DNA of 7,140 bases from Oscillospiraceae bacterium. GTDB lineage: Bacteria > Bacillota_A > Clostridia > Oscillospirales > Ruminococcaceae. The notes below the pieces were generated by a model. It searched no databases. It was not told the origin of the DNA and was given only the letters and a program-made list of their open reading frames with translations. Shown piece after piece: positions 1-4,229 of this stretch (the first letter of the stretch is position 1; each line of letters starts with the position of its first letter). Made by a program: the position numbers and the translations under genes. The stretch covers positions 1 to 7,140 of the forward strand of contig JAFSHE010000057.1 in NCBI GenBank assembly GCA_017440445.1, written 5' to 3'.

Positions 1-155
1 CACTGAAGCCCGAGGTCGTTGACCCCGATGATATCGAGATGCTTCAGGACCTCATCATCAGCGGTGTAAACGAGATACTTAAGGAAGTTGACGATTACGG
101 CGCAGCAGAGATGGAAAAGGTAACAGGCGGCGTATCCTTCCCCGGCTTTATCTGA
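1..155 (+). CDS. ybaB: YbaB/EbfC family nucleoid-associated protein, 3' end only
   Basis: This is the last 50 codons of a gene entering from the left edge, read in frame from position 3 to a TGA at 153-155. The visible tail contains [20 protein letters not shown] followed by a short acidic helix and the ending GGVSFPGFI. This matches the usual YbaB C-terminus, a D(P)xDxExLxDLIxxAxNxAL helix and then a terminal GG(x)xxPG. Family members are small (about 100-115 residues) dimeric DNA-binding proteins that coat the nucleoid; the gene commonly sits between dnaX and recR. Here recR does follow, but only after comEC, and a strong terminator lies directly downstream of this gene. By that synteny, dnaX is expected upstream, off the window. 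The N-terminal half cannot be assessed. Confidence 0.93.
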   Translation, partial: LKPEVVDPDDIEMLQDLIISGVNEILKEVDDYGAAEMEKVTGGVSFPGFI

Positions 156-178
156 TATCCGCAATACCGATAACAGTT

Positions 179-205
179 ACGGCGGCATGTTTTGCCGCCG
201 TTTTT
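179..205 (+). terminator. Intrinsic terminator after ybaB
   Basis: A perfect 9-bp GC-rich stem (ACGGCGGCA at 179-187, TGCCGCCGT at 193-201) encloses a 5-base loop and runs into a T tract at 201-205. It lies 24 bases after the ybaB stop and 28 bases before the comEC start. It should end or attenuate transcription of the upstream ybaB unit, so comEC needs read-through or its own promoter. No convincing -35/-10 pair was found in the short space left. Confidence 0.88.
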
Positions 206-214
206 CGGGATATA

Positions 215-220
215 ACGGAG
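215..220 (+). promoter_or_regulatory. Probable ribosome binding site of comEC, long spacing
   Basis: ACGGAG at 215-220 is the only Shine-Dalgarno-like sequence before the comEC ATG at 234. The gap of 13 bases is longer than the usual 5-9. No in-frame ATG, GTG or TTG lies between them. In frame there is only an ATT at 231, so either translation is weak or a rare start is used. Confidence 0.5.
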
Positions 221-233
221 TTTTGTACAGATT

Positions 234-2213
234 ATGAACAAAGAGATACGCAGTCAGCTTAAGCTGCTGCCTGTGCGCACAGCGCCATTTTTCGCAGCGG
301 GTATTATACTGTGTGCGGATGGTGGAATTCCCGCACTGATAATGCTGCTTGCTTCGGCGGTGCTAGCGGGAGCGGTGTTCCTGCTTTGCAGAAAAGCCTT
401 CGCAAGTGCATTGGCATTGTTTTTCGGAATGGCGGCGGTGATGTCATTCAGTGCTTTTGTCTGCGTCCCTATACTGGAGGCAGACGGTACGACACAACGG
501 CTGGAATGCAGGATAGTATCCCGCAGCGATTACAACGGCTATTCGAGATATTCCGCTGACGCAAATATAAACGGGCATATCACCCGTATAACTTTCTTTG
601 CAGATGACAGATATTCCGAGGGAGATATCCTTACCGCCGAGATGGAGCTTTACGAGTCTACCTATAATGACAGCCCCGTCAGACAGGAGCTGCTTAATGG
701 CAATATCGAGAGCGAGATATCGCTGTATCGACCTGATATCAGCATCTCACGTGCTATGGCGGATTTCCGCAGAGAGCTGTCCACCGAGGTGGCTGTAATA
801 GCTGATGAGGAAGTTGGTACGCTTGCGCAGGGACTGCTTTTCGGAGATACCTCAGATTTTCCGCTGAAGCTGCGTACCGCATCGAAGATAAGCGGAGTAA
901 TGCATTTCACTGCGGTCTCAGGCTCACACTTCGTCATTATCATGTCAGTGCTTCTGCAGATGATAAACAGCCGATTTAAAAAGACACGTGCGGTGGCATC
1001 TGCGATATGTATTCCGCTTGCTGTATTGTTTTTCGGAGCAGAGCCTACTGTGATACGCTCGGGGATAATGCTGTTTCTGTGTAACTGCGGGCCGTTGCTT
1101 GCACGTCGCTCGGATACGCTTAATTCGTTGTGTGTTTCGGTGCTGCTGATGACAGTCTTTACTCCTTATGTCGTGCTGGATATAGGCTTTCAGCTTTCGG
1201 TAGCGGGAGTTTTCGGTGTATCGATAGTCGGAGCGCATCTCGTCCCCATGGAAAGGACGCTTACCAAAAAGCTTCCGTCAGCTGTAAGAATGATAATCGA
1301 CGGCGCAGTGACTTCCGCCTGTGCAGTGGTCTGTACCGCACCGATAAGCGTAGGTATATTCGGCGGCATCTCCCTGTCGGGAGTGTTTGCAACGCTTGCC
1401 CTTACTCCTGTGTTTACCGCCGCACTTGCTCTTGGTGTGATGTTTGCGGTAACGGGTCTTAGCGGACTTCTCCTGCCGCTTGGATATGTGCTGAGGGCAG
1501 CTTATTATATCATACTGTTTTTCGGCAGCGAAAAGTGGCTGTGGCTTCCGCTGGACTATACAGGTGCGGATATCCTTGCACTTGTTTGTGCATTCTCTCT
1601 GGTGATGGTCGCAGTTGCACCGAGGATCTTTCTTGATCTCTGCGGACGTATGTTCACAGTGTTGTCTGCCGCTGCGGTGATAGTCAGCCTGATGATAACA
1701 GGTACACAGAGAAAGATAGTATTCACCTCTGACGGCACAAGCGGTGCGGCGGTGATATGTATGCAGCGTGAGGCGGTTGTGCTGATAAGCGGGAATGCAT
1801 CGGGCATTGAAACGACGCTTACCGATACACTGGCAGAAAACGGAATACTTACGCTGAAAATAGTTGCCGCTCCCGACCTTAATGCCGCAGGAGCAAGGTC
1901 GCTTGGTGAGCTTTACGGGATATATCAGGTAAGTGAAGTGATAACTCCCGAGCTTTCTGCGGAGGAGTACATACCCGAGGATATCCTGAACCTCAGGACG
2001 GTGCAGGAGATATCGGCGGATGGACTTACCATCGCCTGTGCAAAGGCTGGAGATACAAAGACCACAGCAGATATCGTGCTGTACAGCGGATACAAGCTGT
2101 CAGAGCCGCAATGCGGCGCTGAAAAGCTTGCTGTATATGTATCGTCAAGGCAGAAGGAGCTTCCCGAGGGTGCAGTGAACATCAGTGACAGAGAGCTTAC
2201 TATAAACCTTTAA
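234..2213 (+). CDS. comEC: ComEC/Rec2-family DNA uptake channel with degenerate C-terminal metallo-beta-lactamase-like domain
   Basis: A 659-residue polytopic membrane protein. ComEC forms the inner-membrane channel that carries single-stranded DNA into the cytoplasm during natural transformation. Residues about 14-80 hold the first membrane segments, and about 85-170 an OB-fold-like extracellular part (DUF4131 type). Residues about 195-470 form the Competence domain, with the hallmarks GLLFGDTSDF (200-209), HFTAVSGSHF (224-233), EPTVIRSGIM (270-279) and DIGFQLSVAGVFGV (316-329). After the last membrane segment (about 471-490), residues 495-659 occupy the place of the metallo-beta-lactamase nuclease domain. 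However, the expected HxHxDH stretch reads A546, D548, N550, A551, so no metal site is visible, and the protein is shorter than the usual 700-800. The reading frame is intact. The start is ATG 234 with a distant SD. The stop lies 14 bases before recR, so the two are probably cotranscribed. The family call is firm; whether the cell is transformable cannot be told. Confidence 0.95.
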   Translation: MNKEIRSQLKLLPVRTAPFFAAGIILCADGGIPALIMLLASAVLAGAVFLLCRKAFASALALFFGMAAVMSFSAFVCVPILEADGTTQRLECRIVSRSDYNGYSRYSADANINGHITRITFFADDRYSEGDILTAEMELYESTYNDSPVRQELLNGNIESEISLYRPDISISRAMADFRRELSTEVAVIADEEVGTLAQGLLFGDTSDFPLKLRTASKISGVMHFTAVSGSHFVIIMSVLLQMINSRFKKTRAVASAICIPLAVLFFGAEPTVIRSGIMLFLCNCGPLLARRSDTLNSLCVSVLLMTVFTPYVVLDIGFQLSVAGVFGVSIVGAHLVPMERTLTKKLPSAVRMIIDGAVTSACAVVCTAPISVGIFGGISLSGVFATLALTPVFTAALALGVMFAVTGLSGLLLPLGYVLRAAYYIILFFGSEKWLWLPLDYTGADILALVCAFSLVMVAVAPRIFLDLCGRMFTVLSAAAVIVSLMITGTQRKIVFTSDGTSGAAVICMQREAVVLISGNASGIETTLTDTLAENGILTLKIVAAPDLNAAGARSLGELYGIYQVSEVITPELSAEEYIPEDILNLRTVQEISADGLTIACAKAGDTKTTADIVLYSGYKLSEPQCGAEKLAVYVSSRQKELPEGAVNISDRELTINL

Positions 2214-2227
2214 TAACGGAGGAAAAT

Positions 2228-2824
2228 ATGGCTGAATTTATTTCTGCGCCGCTGGCGCTTGCAGCAGAGCAGTTTGCAAAGCTGCCCGGAATAGGTATAA
2301 AAACTGCGCAGAGGCTTGCGTATCACATGCTCAATCTCCCCGCAGAGGACGTGGAGGAGTTCGCAAGCTCGCTTATAAAGGCACGCAGGGGAGTACAGCT
2401 TTGCAGCTGCTGTCAGAACTTCACCGACCGTGAAAAGTGCGAGCTTTGTTCGGATGAAACCCGTGACGGTACAGTTATCTGTGTTGTGGAGTCACCTAAG
2501 GATGTTTCGGCATTTGAGCGCTCAGGCGGCTACGAGGGAGTTTACCATGTATTGCACGGACTGCTTTCACCCATGGACGGAGTTACTGCGCAGGACCTTA
2601 AGATAAAGGAGCTTATGAGCCGCCTTTCTGATGCAAAGGAAGTCATAATGGCGACAAATCCCACTGTGGAGGGAGAGGCTACCGCAGTATATATCGGCAG
2701 ACTGATAAAGCCGATGGGGATAAAGGTATCCCGTCTTGCCTACGGACTTCCCGCAGGCTCTGCGTTGGAATTTGCGGACGATGTGACCCTCCAGAAGGCA
2801 CTGGAAAACCGTAATGAGATATAA
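2228..2824 (+). CDS. recR: Recombination mediator protein RecR
   Basis: A 198-residue protein, the normal length for RecR. With RecO (and RecF) it loads RecA onto single-stranded DNA coated by SSB, acting in gap repair and in recombination of incoming DNA. All expected parts are visible in order: a helix-hairpin-helix around KLPGIGIKTAQRLAYHM (18-34); a four-cysteine zinc finger with C59, C62, C71 and C74; a Toprim domain with VVESPKDVSAFE (86-97), the HVLHGLLSPMDG loop (107-118) and ATNPTVEGEATA (142-153); and a C-terminal RLAYGLPAGSALEFADDVTL (169-188). The start ATG at 2228 follows a clear GGAGG at 2218-2222 with a 5-base spacer. It lies 14 bases after comEC and 3 bases before bioY, so it is the middle gene of a compact cluster. 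Nothing is missing or odd in the protein itself. Confidence 0.98.
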   Translation: MAEFISAPLALAAEQFAKLPGIGIKTAQRLAYHMLNLPAEDVEEFASSLIKARRGVQLCSCCQNFTDREKCELCSDETRDGTVICVVESPKDVSAFERSGGYEGVYHVLHGLLSPMDGVTAQDLKIKELMSRLSDAKEVIMATNPTVEGEATAVYIGRLIKPMGIKVSRLAYGLPAGSALEFADDVTLQKALENRNEI

Positions 2825-2827
2825 CTC

Positions 2828-3382
2828 ATGAAAAGCACACGTTTTTCTGTAAGGGAGATGGTGTTCACTGCGGTAATGGCGGCACTTATCTGTATCGCTG
2901 CTCCGTTTGTGATACCGCTGCCCTCTGCTGTGCCGCTGTCTGCCGCTACCTTTGCGGTGTATATGTCAGGCGCTCTGCTCGGAAAGGGAAAGGGTACGCT
3001 TGCGGTGCTTATATATCTGCTGATAGGGCTTGTGGGGCTGCCTGTTTTCTCGGGCTTTACGGGAGGCATAGCACGGCTTGCCGCTCCCACGGGAGGATAT
3101 CTTGTCGGCTACATATCCTGCGCCTTTCTCACAGGACTTTTTGCCGACAAGTTCGGCGGAAAGCTGTGGAGCATGGCTGCGGGGATGGTTCTCGGAACTT
3201 TATCGCTTTATCTTTTCGGTACGGTATGGTTTGTGATATCCACAGGAGCGGATGTATGGTCTGCGCTGCTTGCCTGCGTTGTTCCGTTTCTCCCGCTTGA
3301 CGTAGTAAAGATAGCTGCCGCCGGTGCGGTGAGCGTTCCCCTCAGAAAGAAACTGCTTTTTCTCAATACGCATTCCGAATAA
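2828..3382 (+). CDS. bioY: Biotin transporter S-component BioY
   Basis: A 184-residue integral membrane protein, the usual BioY size. BioY binds biotin in the membrane. It works with the shared ECF transporter module (EcfA, EcfA', EcfT), or in some species as a solitary transporter. About six hydrophobic segments are visible. Family motifs are GLPVFSGFTGG (70-80), APTGGYLVGY (86-95), a helix with YLFGTVWF (128-135), and PFLPLDVVKIAAA (153-165), where D158 and K161 match the Asp/Lys pair lining the biotin pocket in the family. The start ATG 2828 is 3 bases after the recR stop, with only weak SD-like sequence (GAG near 2815) inside the recR end, so translational coupling to recR is likely. No BirA-type operator palindrome was seen, so biotin control at this gene is not evident. 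No ecf genes are in the window. A good terminator directly downstream is lacking; the next strong one is at 4135-4174. Confidence 0.95.
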   Translation: MKSTRFSVREMVFTAVMAALICIAAPFVIPLPSAVPLSAATFAVYMSGALLGKGKGTLAVLIYLLIGLVGLPVFSGFTGGIARLAAPTGGYLVGYISCAFLTGLFADKFGGKLWSMAAGMVLGTLSLYLFGTVWFVISTGADVWSALLACVVPFLPLDVVKIAAAGAVSVPLRKKLLFLNTHSE

Positions 3383-3433
3383 CAGAAGCCGCCGAGTTTG
3401 ACCCAATAGATAAATAAGTTTTTTCTTGATTCT

Positions 3434-3444
3434 TATGGCTAAAA
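3434..3444 (+). repeat. 11-bp direct repeat, left copy flanking the AT-rich island
   Basis: TATGGCTAAAA here is repeated exactly at 4123-4133 in the same orientation. The two copies bracket the promoter and coding region of the XRE regulator gene. They lie close to the points where base composition changes from the mid-GC style of the neighbours to AT-rich. This could be a target duplication or attachment-like repeat left by an insertion; chance is not excluded because the repeat is partly A-rich. Confidence 0.5.
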
Positions 3445-3449
3445 TGTTG

Positions 3450-3469
3450 ACAAGACATAATTGTCTAGT
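3450..3469. promoter_or_regulatory. Imperfect palindrome, candidate operator 1
   Basis: The 20-base element has arms ACaAGACA and TGTCTaGT around a TAAT centre, with seven of the eight positions in each arm pairing. Its arm spacing suits a dimeric helix-turn-helix repressor. It overlaps a TTGACA at 3447-3452 that has no acceptable -10 partner downstream. It lies about 80 bases before the XRE gene start, so autoregulation is the simple guess. Confidence 0.4.
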
Positions 3470-3475
3470 GAAAAA

Positions 3476-3501
3476 CACGTCATTTCTCACTTTGTGACGT
3501 G
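3476..3501. promoter_or_regulatory. Perfect 7-bp inverted repeat, candidate operator 2
   Basis: CACGTCA at 3476-3482 and TGACGTG at 3495-3501 are exact inverted copies separated by 12 bases. The right arm touches the position of the -35 element of the promoter before the XRE gene, which is where a repressor would act. There is no T tract after it, so a terminator is unlikely. Binding by the downstream regulator is inference. Confidence 0.45.
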
Positions 3502-3528
3502 GATTTCTGATGATATTTATAGTATAAT
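3500..3528 (+). promoter_or_regulatory. Probable sigma-A promoter of the XRE regulator gene
   Basis: A perfect -10 TATAAT lies at 3523-3528. Seventeen bases upstream, TGGATT at 3500-3505 is a weak -35 (three of six consensus bases). Transcription would start near 3535 and give a very short leader before the SD AAAGGAG at 3537-3543 and the ATG at 3552. The weak -35 next to an inverted repeat suggests a regulated promoter. Confidence 0.6.
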
Positions 3529-3551
3529 GGACAGCGAAAGGAGAGAACGAA

Positions 3552-4049
3552 ATGATAGACCAGATTAAAATTGGTGGTTTTCTAAGAGAATTACGCAAAG
3601 GAAAAGAACTGACACAAGAACAACTGGCAGAAAAGTTTGGTGTATCTTCTCGGAGTGTATCTCGTTGGGAAAACGGCAATACTATGCCGGAATTGGGCAT
3701 TTTAGTCGAATTGGCAGATTTCTATGAGATTGACATTAAAGAGATCATTGATGGTGAAAGGAAAAGTGAGATCATGAAAAAAGAAGAAAAAGAGACCTTA
3801 CGAAAAGTTGCGGATTATGCAGAAGCCGAAAAGAAATTAGTAGTGAAACGTAGATGTATAGTTACATTTGTAGGCACATTTATGTTTGCTTTGAGCATTA
3901 TGATTGGGTGTATTGTATTTCCTAACTTACCAGAAGAAAGTTTTTTTAGAAGTAATGGTTTATGGTTAGGAATTGGAGTTATAGGAGTAGTTCTTTTGTG
4001 GGGAATAGTAATTCGTGAAAATCGCAAAAATTCTAAGCAAGACAAGTAA
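3552..4049 (+). CDS. XRE-family (Cro/C1-type) transcriptional regulator with two C-terminal membrane segments
   Basis: A 165-residue protein. Residues 5-66 form a helix-turn-helix domain of the XRE class: FLRELRKGKELTQEQLAEKFGV, then SSRSVSRWENGNTMPELGIL, where the TQEQLAEKFGVSSRSVSRWE core is very typical. A charged linker (about 68-100, rich in Lys and Glu, perhaps a short coiled coil) leads to two hydrophobic segments at about 102-123 and 136-154 and a basic tail. It is probably a membrane-attached DNA-binding regulator, a build common in Clostridia; its signal and targets are unknown. The SD AAAGGAG sits 8 bases before the ATG. The gene is clearly richer in A and T than its neighbours (AGA, TTA, GAA and AAA codons), is flanked by an 11-bp direct repeat, and has its own promoter, all suggesting horizontal arrival. 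No partner gene such as a toxin or transporter accompanies it. Confidence 0.93.
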   Translation: MIDQIKIGGFLRELRKGKELTQEQLAEKFGVSSRSVSRWENGNTMPELGILVELADFYEIDIKEIIDGERKSEIMKKEEKETLRKVADYAEAEKKLVVKRRCIVTFVGTFMFALSIMIGCIVFPNLPEESFFRSNGLWLGIGVIGVVLLWGIVIRENRKNSKQDK

Positions 4050-4122
4050 TATTTGTACCAAAAATCAGCTATAAGAAATGCAAAATTTCAGTTTGAGTTA
4101 GTGTTAAATCCCGATTTGCATG

Positions 4123-4133
4123 TATGGCTAAAA
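4123..4133 (+). repeat. 11-bp direct repeat, right copy flanking the AT-rich island
   Basis: An exact second copy of TATGGCTAAAA (first at 3434-3444). It ends immediately before the bidirectional terminator hairpin. If the segment between the copies (about 690 bases) were removed, bioY would be followed at once by that terminator, which would be a normal arrangement for the convergent bioY and M23 genes. Confidence 0.5.
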
Positions 4134-4174
4134 AATAACCCGTGAAGAAAAATCTTCACGGGTTATGCTTTTTT
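4130..4174. terminator. Bidirectional intrinsic terminator between convergent genes
   Basis: A perfect 14-bp stem, ATAACCCGTGAAGA at 4135-4148 and TCTTCACGGGTTAT at 4153-4166, encloses an AAAA loop. On the plus strand it is followed after GC by six Ts (4169-4174). On the minus strand the six As at 4130-4135 give the T tract. It can stop transcription of the XRE gene (and bioY read-through) from the left, and of the M23 peptidase gene from the right. Confidence 0.93.
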
Positions 4175-4229
4175 AAGACCATTCCGCTTTTCACTCAGCG
4201 GTTTTGTATTGGATGGGAGGAATTTCGCC

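Noticed and set aside
945..1462. Antisense and out-of-frame open frames inside comEC
   Set aside because: They overlap the Competence domain, whose motifs are clear in the main frame; composition is rich in Arg, Cys and Ser as expected of shadow frames.
2740..2830. BirA-type biotin operator before bioY
   Set aside because: No long palindrome of the TTGTTAAC type is visible in the end of recR or in the 3-base gap.
3447..3475. TTGACA at 3447-3452 as a -35 promoter element
   Set aside because: The sequence 16-18 bases downstream is GAAAAA-like, not a -10; the better -10 at 3523-3528 is far too distant to pair with it.
3200..3700. Minus-strand open frame of 166 codons across the bioY end, the gap and the XRE gene start
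   Set aside because: It lies antisense to two well-supported genes, spans their intergenic promoter region, contains no recognisable domain and has unnatural composition.
4075..4121. Small inverted repeats (GAAAT/ATTTC at 4075-4089 and ATGCAAA/TTTGCAT at 4078-4121) as a regulatory RNA
   Set aside because: Arms are short and A/T-rich, the two pairings compete, and such matches are expected by chance in this AT-rich gap.
4186..4204. CCGC...GCGG followed by TTTT as a second plus-strand terminator
   Set aside because: Only a 4-bp stem with a 10-base loop; the perfect 14-bp hairpin just upstream already explains termination.
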